A DNA stretch of 33,644 bases from Bacillota bacterium (GTDB taxonomy: Bacteria > Bacillota > Clostridia > Christensenellales > SZUA-584), in NCBI GenBank assembly GCA_023459495.1, contig JAEWTL010000116.1:1-33644 (forward strand). Reading direction: 5' to 3'. Position 1 is the stretch's first letter. Each line of letters opens with the position of its first letter. A model generated the notes under the pieces. The model worked only from the letters and a program-made list of their open reading frames with translations, made no database searches and was not told where the DNA came from. Positions 6,660 to 14,335 of this stretch are shown here, piece by piece. The position numbers and the translations under genes were made by a program.

Positions 6660-8432
6660 CTACCGTTTCATCTTCGGATCGAAGGCATCGCGCAGCCCAT
6701 CACCGATGAAGTTGAAGCCGAGCACTGTAATAATGATGCACAGTCCGGCTGGTATCCATACGAACAGGTAATTGGTCATTACATATACGCTGCTGACCGC
6801 GTTGATAATGTTGCCCCATGAAGCAAACGGGAACTTAACGCCCAACCCCAGGAAGCTCAGCGTAGACTCCAGTATAATGATGCTGCCAAGGCTCAGCGTG
6901 CTGTATACGATGAGCTGCGGAATCACGTTGGGCACAAGATGACGGAATATGCGGCGATTCACCGACAGCCCGGTTGCTTCAGCAGCTACCATGAATTCCT
7001 GCTCGCGAAGCGAAAGAATCTGACCGCGCACAAGGCGCGCCACGCCCGGCCATCCAAGAATACCCAGGATCACCATCAGCCACACCATGCGCATCTGCGG
7101 GTCCATCCGCATGCCATCCATCACCGCGCCGATGATGATGATGAGCGGCAAGGACGGAATGCAGTTGAATACATCCACGATACGCATCAGCAGGTTGTCA
7201 ATCCACTTGCCAAAATAACCGGAGATACCGCCGATGATGACGCCGATGATCAATTCGATGAACACTACGATGAAGCCAATCATCAACGAAACACGACCGC
7301 CGTACATCAGGCGCGTCAACATGTCCATGCCGAAACCATCTGTGCCGAGAATATGAGTCGAAGAAGGCGCTGCAAAGTCATCGACGACTTCAGTGCTCTC
7401 GATCCATCGCACTGTCCAAAAGGTATTTGAGCGCTCAACGGTGTACTCGCCAACAGACCCGTCCGCATTGACGGCGGTAAATGAAGTCCTTTCATCCTCA
7501 ATCGCTTCTTTTACTGCAGCCTTGAAATCCAGTGTCAGAAACACATCGGGGTAAATCGCCTGAATGGCATACCCTGAAACATTGGCAAACAAGACATCTT
7601 CGCCTTTTTTTTCTACGGAAATTGCATAGGTGCCATCTTCGCTGGCAATTTTATAGTGCTCTCCGCTGTAATTAAAACTGAAGCTACTTAAGCTACGTTC
7701 GTCCATTTCACCAATGGCGGTTTCCGCAGCATAGCGAAAATCGTAACTATCAGTAAAATCAGCGCTGGCAAAGTCAAATATGTCAGTTGTGGCCAACGCA
7801 AGCGGTTCGGCAATACAGGCTGTATAGTTCTTTCCTCCCTGTACGATATAGCTGACGCCGCCGCTTTCAAAGCTTTCCGCCCCATCTGCAAGCGCAGTGG
7901 CGAAAGCATCTTCAAAGCCCGGATCCGAAACGCCGCCGGAAACCAAGATCGTGTAATGGCTTCCAAGCTTAGTTGCCAGCGCTACGTCCTTCAAACCATA
8001 TATTTGATAAGCCCTGTCGCCAATAGCCTCGGACATATAATTAATATTGGAATATGAGAATTCTGTCTGGCCTTTGCTGACCGCTCCAACAAACTGTGCC
8101 CGGGCAGAGAGGGGAAACTCGGCACCCTCCACCTCGGTGTAGCGGAACTCGCTGTTTTCCGTAACACCTGCAAATTCTTTCGACATATCCTGATGCTTAG
8201 TAAATATTTGGCTCTCTGAATAGGGCATTATCCAACCGCCCACGAAAGAGAACAGGAACATCGCAATGATAAATATTGATCCAGTAATTGCCAGTTTATT
8301 TCGGATAAAGCGCCGGAAAACGAGCATAGACGGAGAGAGAACCTTTACCCGCCTTACGTCATCCAGCGTAACATTTTCATCCTCGGGCAGAACACATTCG
8401 CCCTTTGACCGAGAGTCTTTATTGTCATCCAT
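6660..8432 (-). CDS. oppC: Peptide ABC transporter permease OppC with a large extra domain
   Basis: This 590-residue permease starts at ATG 8432, preceded by GGGGGGAG; the longer in-frame extension lacks a ribosome site and overlaps oppB. Typical OppC proteins have about 300 residues. Here membrane segment 1 (about 47-70) is followed by about 285 residues before the canonical HILGTDGFGMDMLTRLMYGGR motif (360-380), where roughly 50 are usual. The remaining core is normal: membrane segments between 381 and 570 and the EAA loop EFMVAAEATGLSVNRRIFRH (479-498), which contacts the ATPases. By topology the insert faces outside, next to the lipoprotein OppA. Its function is unknown; it could bind or hand over substrate. 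The frame is intact and the insert reads as real protein. Confidence 0.9.
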   Translation of the reverse strand: MDDNKDSRSKGECVLPEDENVTLDDVRRVKVLSPSMLVFRRFIRNKLAITGSIFIIAMFLFSFVGGWIMPYSESQIFTKHQDMSKEFAGVTENSEFRYTEVEGAEFPLSARAQFVGAVSKGQTEFSYSNINYMSEAIGDRAYQIYGLKDVALATKLGSHYTILVSGGVSDPGFEDAFATALADGAESFESGGVSYIVQGGKNYTACIAEPLALATTDIFDFASADFTDSYDFRYAAETAIGEMDERSLSSFSFNYSGEHYKIASEDGTYAISVEKKGEDVLFANVSGYAIQAIYPDVFLTLDFKAAVKEAIEDERTSFTAVNADGSVGEYTVERSNTFWTVRWIESTEVVDDFAAPSSTHILGTDGFGMDMLTRLMYGGRVSLMIGFIVVFIELIIGVIIGGISGYFGKWIDNLLMRIVDVFNCIPSLPLIIIIGAVMDGMRMDPQMRMVWLMVILGILGWPGVARLVRGQILSLREQEFMVAAEATGLSVNRRIFRHLVPNVIPQLIVYSTLSLGSIIILESTLSFLGLGVKFPFASWGNIINAVSSVYVMTNYLFVWIPAGLCIIITVLGFNFIGDGLRDAFDPKMKR

Positions 8433-8445
8433 TGTTGCTCCCCCC

Positions 8446-9432
8446 TTAACTATACCGCACGCGCGGGTCAACGACTGCGTAGAGCACATCCGAAATCAAC
8501 GTTCCCAGCAAAGTCATCAACGCCAAGAACGTCATGTAAAACATTGAAAAGGGGATGTCTCCGGTCACCATAGCGTCATATGAAATCTTGCCAATGCCCA
8601 CGATGCCGAAGAGCGTTTCGGTGATCAGCGCGCCTGAGAAAAGACCGGGCAGCGTACCGCCGAGGAGCGTCACGATGGGAATAAGCGTATTTCTAAAGGC
8701 ATGGTAATTGATCACCCGCCGTTCGGGCAGGCCCTTGGCTCTGGCCGTCCGGATATAATCCGAATTCAAAACCTCAAGCATGTTCGTTCGGGTATACCGC
8801 ATGAGGGAACCGACGCTGATGAAAACCAGCGTGAATACTGGCAGGACATAATGGCTGCAGATATCGAGAAACTGCCCCCACGGGCCGAGTTGGTTATAAA
8901 ATCTGCCCACAGTTCCGTATAATTCAAACCATCCTAATTTGATGGAAAATACCAACTTGAGTATGGTTGCAAAAAAGAATGTGGGCAAGGATATGCCTAG
9001 CAACCCAAAGACAGTCACCGCGTAGTCCGTTTTACTGTATTGCTTTCGGGCAGATAATATGCCCAACGGAATTGCGATAACGATCTCTAAAACAAATGCG
9101 ACTCCGCCGAGGGCAAATGAGTACCAAATAGAATCGGCGAATTTCTCCGTTACCGGCACGGTATAAAACCAGCTGTCACCGAAATTGCCCTGTACCGCGG
9201 ACCATACCCATCTAAAAAAACCCTGAATGATTCCGGTATCCAGGCCGTATAAAGAGTTTAATTGAGCTAACCATTCTGCGTAGCTTTTGGAACCGGCTCT
9301 GGTAGATCTTTCCCGCGCGATCTTCTCCACGTAAGACGTGGGGATACAGCGCATAATAGTATAGATAATCAGCGCAACAAAGAGCAAAATAACAACGCTG
9401 AGAATCAACCGCTTTACAATATATTTGCGCAT
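8446..9432 (-). CDS. oppB: Peptide ABC transporter permease OppB
   Basis: This 328-residue inner permease of the importer has normal family length. The N-terminal MRKYIVKRLILSVVILLFVALIIYTIM helix is followed by the long external loop typical of OppB (IARERSTRAGSKSYAEWLAQLNSLYGLD), then five further membrane segments. The EAA loop is SDYIRTARAKGLPERRVINYHAFRN, followed by LFGIVGIGKISYDAMVTGD. AGGGG lies 7 bases before ATG 9432. The gap to oppC is 13 bases. A strong hairpin separates it from oppA upstream. Confidence 0.94.
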   Translation of the reverse strand: MRKYIVKRLILSVVILLFVALIIYTIMRCIPTSYVEKIARERSTRAGSKSYAEWLAQLNSLYGLDTGIIQGFFRWVWSAVQGNFGDSWFYTVPVTEKFADSIWYSFALGGVAFVLEIVIAIPLGILSARKQYSKTDYAVTVFGLLGISLPTFFFATILKLVFSIKLGWFELYGTVGRFYNQLGPWGQFLDICSHYVLPVFTLVFISVGSLMRYTRTNMLEVLNSDYIRTARAKGLPERRVINYHAFRNTLIPIVTLLGGTLPGLFSGALITETLFGIVGIGKISYDAMVTGDIPFSMFYMTFLALMTLLGTLISDVLYAVVDPRVRYS

Positions 9433-9493
9433 ATTCCAACCCCTAAGACTTAAAGCATCTTGTGATAATGAACTGCCGGATAATAAAGAAATG

Positions 9494-9527
9494 GACTTGG
9501 GTCCGCCCGTCAGGGCGGACCCAAGTC
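9494..9527 (-). terminator. Intercistronic hairpin between oppA and oppB
   Basis: A perfect 15-bp inverted repeat (9494-9508 with 9513-9527, loop GTCA) lies in the 117-base gap. On the minus strand it is followed by ATTTCTTTATTA, a poor T run, so it may terminate partly or protect the 3' end of an oppA transcript. Either would make binding protein in excess over permease. Confidence 0.7.
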
Positions 9528-9549
9528 ATCGTTCTTTTACTTTTCTCTG

Positions 9550-12021
9550 CTAGGCGTCGTAAACTTCGATAAGCTCGATTTCGCTGTACCAATTCCAGAA
9601 GGTGGTGATATCCGGGGTTACTGTATCCATGTTGACACGCTGCGAACTGAACACGATGCAGTTCTGTCTCTGATACACCGGAACCTCAACTGCCCAATCC
9701 AGAATGATATCCAGGCAGGATTTATATACTGATTTCCGGTACGCCTGGTCAGCGCTAGACCGGGCATCCATAATCAACTGATCCAGCTGGGCATCCTGAA
9801 TATGGTAGTGGTTGGACTCCGAAGAACCCGGCAGACCGACGATGTTGTTCGAATGGTACACCTGGTACATATCCGGATCGATCGTGGCTTGCCACGCAGC
9901 AACCCACATCTCCTGCGTACCGGCATCCAACGCGTTCCAGAGGACGTTCGAATCCGCCGGATCGTTGATTGTGAGCGTGATGCCAATGGTGGCAAGCGTT
10001 TCAGCTGATTTCTGCAGGAGCAGGTACGACGGGTGATCGTGCTGGCCATCGGCCGCGATGATGACCTCGTACTCAAGCTTCGCGCCATCCGGAGCAGCGG
10101 TGAACATGCCGGATGCTTCGTCAAATGTGTAGCCGGCTGCCTTGAAGTAATCAATCGCCGCCTTCAGCGCCGCAGCATACTTCGCATCCTCGTTCATATC
10201 CGAAGAGTAGATCGGGGTGCCGTCCGCCGCCACAGAATATGCTACCTGGTATCCCTCATCCGTCGACTGCGGTGCAGCCCAGGAGGTGTTGGAGATCGGG
10301 TAGTTGATGACCGACGCACGCTCTCCATAATAGCTGCTTACTGTCAGATCCCGGTATGCCGCGAAGATCGTCGCAAATGCTTTGCGCAGGTCTTTGCTTG
10401 CATCGGAATCCGGTACGCCGCCCACATTGACGGTCGTGGCATTCATGCCGATGTAGCCGTAGCCCAAATTATCGACTGTGTTCGTCGTAATGACGTCGCC
10501 CGTCAGTTCATTGTTGGAGTTGTCGCCCTTAATTTCATCGACAGTGGTGTTGCTGAACCCGGGGTTCGCCACATCGATCGTGCCGGCTGCGATACCGGAT
10601 ACCATATCCGCGTCCACAGTTTCCTTGTACTGCACGTAATAGGTCTTGGGCATTCCCTTATAATAATTTTCGTTGGCTTCGAGATAAACAACCTTGTTCT
10701 CATACTTGACGAAGCGGTAAGGACCAGCGCCCAAGGGTTGTGTGGTCTTATCATTAATTGCGCTTATGTCGCCATATGTGAAACCGAACTGGTTGTTGTC
10801 GTAATCGTACATGCTCTCATCGCCGTAGTAGTGCAGCGGCGAAACCTGGATGCCGAGGTTGTAAACCGCCGTGGCGTCAAAGCCTTCGGTGGTGATGGTC
10901 ACTTCGGTATCACTGATCTTCTTGATGCCCGAGATGTTGGGCACGCCGCCCGTCATGGAAGGATCCTTCGGGCCTTCGGTGTTGATGAAGGTGCCTCTTG
11001 CCTCATCCACTACACCGGTGCCGTCAGCATTCTCCGGAACTGCGTCATACGCCGCAGGGTCGCCGTCATATTTGGCTTTCGCTTCGGCCAAATAATCCGC
11101 AATGGTGGGATATACACCGTTCGCAAGGTCGAACGTTTTACCGCTTACACCCGTCAGAACGCCGTCAGCGACTTCGCCAAATCCCCAGATCGCTATACCG
11201 AACGCGACCTGCAGGCCGGGCTCAGCGGTGATCTGGTCCGGAGTAAAGCCAGTGATGGCTTCGCCATAATCGGCTAGATAGTTGGCCATACAATAGTCGA
11301 CGATGGCCTGAACGTCCGCTGTCCACTCGTCATTCATAATGGTCCAGAAGGATGTCTGCTGTTCCTGAGTCCAGCTATCCGAGGAAGTCCAGACATGGTC
11401 TTCGCCGGCCGCAAGGATCGCGTCGAACATGGCGTCATACTTCGCATAAACTTCGTCCGAGGTCTGGGTACGATAATTTTTGAGTCCCACGATCGGAAGG
11501 GAATAAAGCGTAGTAGAACCGTTGTAAGACGGGTCACAATACACATAGTACGAGAAAATGATGTCGTCAGCTGTCATGGTTTCGCCATCGCTGAATTGCA
11601 CATCATCGCGAATCTTCCAGTCATAAACCGTCTGGTCCTGAGCCTCGTCATAATTCACCGCAAGATCGGCTATACCGGTATAAGTATAGTCCGTTCCATT
11701 ATAAGGAATCGTTTCGCCTTCGATCGCGTTGTACACGATGCCGCCCACTCTGTCCGTGGTTAGTAACTGCACAGCTGTAAGGTTCACAATTTCCATGTCA
11801 TACCCGGTGTCCCCGAAGAACGGGCTGAACTTCTCGCTGAACTGTGGTAAGCCAACCACCAGCGGTGTCGTAGAAATCTCCTGGGTAGCCGATGGGCTTA
11901 CCTCAGTAGACTGGGACTCTGACGGAGTCACTTCTGCTTTTTTGCATGCGGTAAACGCCGCAAGACACATCAGCAGAACGAGAACAACCGCGATCACCCT
12001 GATCCAATTGTTTCTTTTCAC
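9550..12021 (-). CDS. oppA: Extracellular solute-binding lipoprotein, family 5 (OppA type)
   Basis: This 823-residue substrate receptor for the adjacent importer begins at a GTG start (12021) with GAGGAG about 9 bases upstream. A basic start and hydrophobic stretch end in LAAFTAC, where Cys26 would be lipid-modified, then a Ser/Thr-rich linker (27-50) and the binding domain (LVVGLPQFSEKFSPFFGDTGYD and later QPLGAGPYRFVKYENKVVYLEAN). Family members usually have 500-600 residues, so this one is large; the extra length appears around residues 170-350. The C-terminus is complete. Peptides are the usual ligand of this family when paired with OppBCDF, but nickel, sugars or opines are known for relatives. 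Confidence 0.92.
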   Translation of the reverse strand: MKRNNWIRVIAVVLVLLMCLAAFTACKKAEVTPSESQSTEVSPSATQEISTTPLVVGLPQFSEKFSPFFGDTGYDMEIVNLTAVQLLTTDRVGGIVYNAIEGETIPYNGTDYTYTGIADLAVNYDEAQDQTVYDWKIRDDVQFSDGETMTADDIIFSYYVYCDPSYNGSTTLYSLPIVGLKNYRTQTSDEVYAKYDAMFDAILAAGEDHVWTSSDSWTQEQQTSFWTIMNDEWTADVQAIVDYCMANYLADYGEAITGFTPDQITAEPGLQVAFGIAIWGFGEVADGVLTGVSGKTFDLANGVYPTIADYLAEAKAKYDGDPAAYDAVPENADGTGVVDEARGTFINTEGPKDPSMTGGVPNISGIKKISDTEVTITTEGFDATAVYNLGIQVSPLHYYGDESMYDYDNNQFGFTYGDISAINDKTTQPLGAGPYRFVKYENKVVYLEANENYYKGMPKTYYVQYKETVDADMVSGIAAGTIDVANPGFSNTTVDEIKGDNSNNELTGDVITTNTVDNLGYGYIGMNATTVNVGGVPDSDASKDLRKAFATIFAAYRDLTVSSYYGERASVINYPISNTSWAAPQSTDEGYQVAYSVAADGTPIYSSDMNEDAKYAAALKAAIDYFKAAGYTFDEASGMFTAAPDGAKLEYEVIIAADGQHDHPSYLLLQKSAETLATIGITLTINDPADSNVLWNALDAGTQEMWVAAWQATIDPDMYQVYHSNNIVGLPGSSESNHYHIQDAQLDQLIMDARSSADQAYRKSVYKSCLDIILDWAVEVPVYQRQNCIVFSSQRVNMDTVTPDITTFWNWYSEIELIEVYDA

Positions 12022-12148
12022 TTTGCCACTCTCCTCTCATTTTTTAAAGACATATTTCAGATAAACGGTGCAACGCTGCACCCGCTATCGCATCGTGATG
12101 TGCGATTTGCGAAGTGTATATATATGATTATGTTCATTTTTACACAGA

Positions 12149-12165
12149 ATTGACAGAATGTCAAT
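12149..12165. promoter_or_regulatory. 17-bp palindrome overlapping a -35-like box upstream of oppA
   Basis: ATTGACAGAATGTCAAT is a perfect inverted repeat (7-bp arms, 3-base centre) about 128 bases upstream of the oppA start. Being palindromic, it contains TTGACA on both strands. On the minus strand this can act as a -35, with AAAAAT 17 bases on or CATAAT/TATATA further down as a -10. The overlap suggests a repressor operator. The regulator is unknown. Confidence 0.5.
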
Positions 12166-12247
12166 CGAAACCGGATGTATAAAGCTTGTGAAAAAGGTAA
12201 CAGGAGCCGTATGAAAAAGCATACATGAGAGTTCGGGAGATAATCGG

Positions 12248-12784
12248 CTACTTTTGGCAATCCACGCAGATTATCCTGCGTTGATAGACTAAAAGCGCCA
12301 CGGAAACCGCAATGATGGCAATACACGCCGACAGATAAATAAGCTCTCGGGCCACGTCCTTCGCTGCACAGAAAAACGCCAGAAAAACGATATCCCCTAC
12401 GGCGGAAATAGCAATGAGCGCAAGCGTGGCTATGGTGACGGCTTTGAGCTGCACTACAGACTGATCATATTGCTTTTGTGTCATGGGTTTCTGATACCGA
12501 GCAATCCGATAAACATCGGCCAGCATAAATGCGATGGGCAGAACAGCGGCGACATACGGAAGCATGACATACATTATGCGACTACCCGCGGCATTAGTCA
12601 GCCCAGCCAGAACAAACAGCACCGCAATTACAGTTGCCATTACAGCGCACCAGCTTTTAATGCGTTTGAGGCTTTCTACCGGTACATCGATTTTGTAATA
12701 GACGCCAGTATATTCGTATTCGCCGTTCAGGTTGGGAACATAGCTTCCGAGATATTTGTGCTTGCCGTGCTTCTTTTTTTCCAT
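12248..12784 (-). CDS. Four-helix membrane protein of unknown function
   Basis: The protein has 178 residues from the second of two close ATGs (12784), which has the better spacing from GGGACGG; the first would add two residues. A basic, lysine/histidine-rich start (KKKHGKHKYLGSY) and the phrase GEYEYTGVYYKI precede four hydrophobic segments, at roughly residues 45-65, 72-92, 115-137 and 145-167. The end RRIICVDCQK carries a CxxC pair. No catalytic motif is visible and I do not recognise the family. It is divergent from lysA and upstream of, but separated from, oppA, which appears to have its own promoter. Confidence 0.75.
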   Translation of the reverse strand: MEKKKHGKHKYLGSYVPNLNGEYEYTGVYYKIDVPVESLKRIKSWCAVMATVIAVLFVLAGLTNAAGSRIMYVMLPYVAAVLPIAFMLADVYRIARYQKPMTQKQYDQSVVQLKAVTIATLALIAISAVGDIVFLAFFCAAKDVARELIYLSACIAIIAVSVALLVYQRRIICVDCQK

Positions 12785-12868
12785 CCGCATTCCGTCCCGT
12801 TGTTTCCTTATATTAAATATTAAATCAACACAGCGCGCTGGTCAAGCGCGAAAAGGCGGCTGCCTGCG

Positions 12869-12898
12869 TTGACATTGCCAAAGCGCATATGTTACTAT
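12869..12898 (+). promoter_or_regulatory. lysA promoter
   Basis: TTGACA (12869-12874), an 18-base spacer and TACTAT (12893-12898) lie 28 bases before the lysA ATG, leaving almost no leader. There is therefore no room for a lysine riboswitch downstream of this promoter. Confidence 0.6.
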
Positions 12899-12926
12899 GC
12901 TACCAAATATTTTTCGGGAGTAAGCG

Positions 12927-14237
12927 ATGAGACATTGGAACCAACTGAACGTAACTGAAGAAGGACATCTGCTCCTGGGCGGCTGCGACGCATTGGCGCT
13001 CGCAAAGGAATTCGGCACCCCGCTTTATGTAATGGAAGAGGACGTTATCCGCAGCATATGCCGGGGCTATGTGGATGAAATCAGCAAATACGCGGGCGGC
13101 GGCAAAGTACTGTATGCGGGCAAGGCGCTTTTGAATACCGCAATGTGCAAGATCGTACAGAGCGAAGGCATGGGGCTAGACGTCGTATCGGGCGGCGAAC
13201 TGTTCGTCGCGCTTCGGGCGGGCTTCGATCCGGCAAAGATCTATATGCATGGCAACGTAAAAACCATGGACGACCTTCGCATGGCTGTGGACGCAGGCAT
13301 TGGCCACATCGTCATCGACAGCATCAGCGAGATCGACATGATATCGGAACTCGCTATCGCCGCGGGCCGTGTACAGGATGTTTCTGTTCGCTTAAAGCCC
13401 GGCATTGAGGCGCATACGCACGAATATATCAAGACCGGCCAGATGGACTCCAAGTTTGGCTTCGGCATACCGGACGGTGAGGGCATGCGAATCGTCAAGG
13501 AAATACTGCAGAAACCCGGTCTGAGCCTTGTGGGCATGCACTGTCATATCGGTTCGCAGGTGTTCGAGCTCACGCCCTTCCGCGACACAGTCGATGTGAT
13601 GCTGAACTTCCTGCTGGAGGTCAAAAAAGAGACCGGCTTTACCTTCACCGAGATCAACTTCGGCGGCGGTTACGGTGTACATTACCTTTCCAGCGATAAG
13701 CCGCTGAAGCCTGAGGAATATGTGCACGCAATGCACGAGGAACTGGAGAGGCTGTGCGCGGAGAAGGGTATCGACACGCCCGTATTCGCCATCGAGCCCG
13801 GTCGTTCCATCGTGGGCGAGGCCGGGACCACACTCTATACCGTGGGCGACATCAAAACCGTGCCTGGTATCCGCACCTATGTCAGCGTAGATGGCGGCAT
13901 GGCGGACAACCCGCGCGTGGCGCTGTATCAGGCGGAATACACCTGCGCACTGGCAGGCCGCATGAATGAACCGGATGAAACCGTGGTATCCATCGCGGGA
14001 CGCTGCTGCGAGAGCGGCGATATGCTGGTCTGGAACGCAAACCTGCCGGGACCTAAGGTAAACGACATTTTGGCAGTATTCACTGCAGGTGCATACACGT
14101 ATTCCATGGCGAGCAACTACAACAAGCTGCCCATCCCGGCCATGGTACTCGTCAAGGACGGCAAAGCTGATTTGATGCTGAAGCGGCAGACTTATGAGCA
14201 ACTCGTCGAAAACGACCGGATACCAAGCTGGCTGTAA
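12927..14237 (+). CDS. lysA: Diaminopimelate decarboxylase
   Basis: Last step of lysine synthesis: PLP-dependent decarboxylation of meso-diaminopimelate to lysine in the cytosol. The 436 residues match the family. The PLP lysine is K66 in VLYAGKALLN. Other landmarks are MHCHIGSQVFE, the phosphate-binding GGGYGVHY, EPGRSIVGEAGTTLY, the active-site cysteine in CCESGDML and the final AGAYTYSMASNYN. CGGGAG precedes the ATG. The gene is single, with its own promoter and terminator, and no other lysine pathway gene is in the window. The related arginine and ornithine decarboxylases of fold III are less likely, because the CESGD and GAYTYSM motifs are of LysA type. Confidence 0.95.
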   Translation: MRHWNQLNVTEEGHLLLGGCDALALAKEFGTPLYVMEEDVIRSICRGYVDEISKYAGGGKVLYAGKALLNTAMCKIVQSEGMGLDVVSGGELFVALRAGFDPAKIYMHGNVKTMDDLRMAVDAGIGHIVIDSISEIDMISELAIAAGRVQDVSVRLKPGIEAHTHEYIKTGQMDSKFGFGIPDGEGMRIVKEILQKPGLSLVGMHCHIGSQVFELTPFRDTVDVMLNFLLEVKKETGFTFTEINFGGGYGVHYLSSDKPLKPEEYVHAMHEELERLCAEKGIDTPVFAIEPGRSIVGEAGTTLYTVGDIKTVPGIRTYVSVDGGMADNPRVALYQAEYTCALAGRMNEPDETVVSIAGRCCESGDMLVWNANLPGPKVNDILAVFTAGAYTYSMASNYNKLPIPAMVLVKDGKADLMLKRQTYEQLVENDRIPSWL

Positions 14238-14249
14238 ACGGATAGATCA

Positions 14250-14271
14250 GGGGCGCGTGCGCCCCTTTTTT
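14250..14271 (+). terminator. Intrinsic terminator of lysA
   Basis: GGGGCGC and GCGCCCC meet through a minimal loop and are followed by TTTTTT, 12 bases after the lysA stop. Confidence 0.88.
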
Positions 14272-14335
14272 GTTGTTCTTTTCAGCGGTGGCGGAAAGTG
14301 TTATATTAATAAGGATTAAATTACAGGACAAGCTG

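Noticed and set aside
10033..11277. 414-residue plus-strand frame opposite oppA, and similar long antisense frames at 19971-20792 (htrA) and 21898-22959 (transketolase)
   Set aside because: They are shadows of GC-rich coding sequence: rich in His, Arg, Asp and Val, no ribosome site, no domain, and the opposite strand encodes well-supported proteins.
12791..12926. Lysine riboswitch or T-box before lysA
   Set aside because: The promoter lies 28 bases before the start codon, leaving no room, and no matching motifs were seen upstream.
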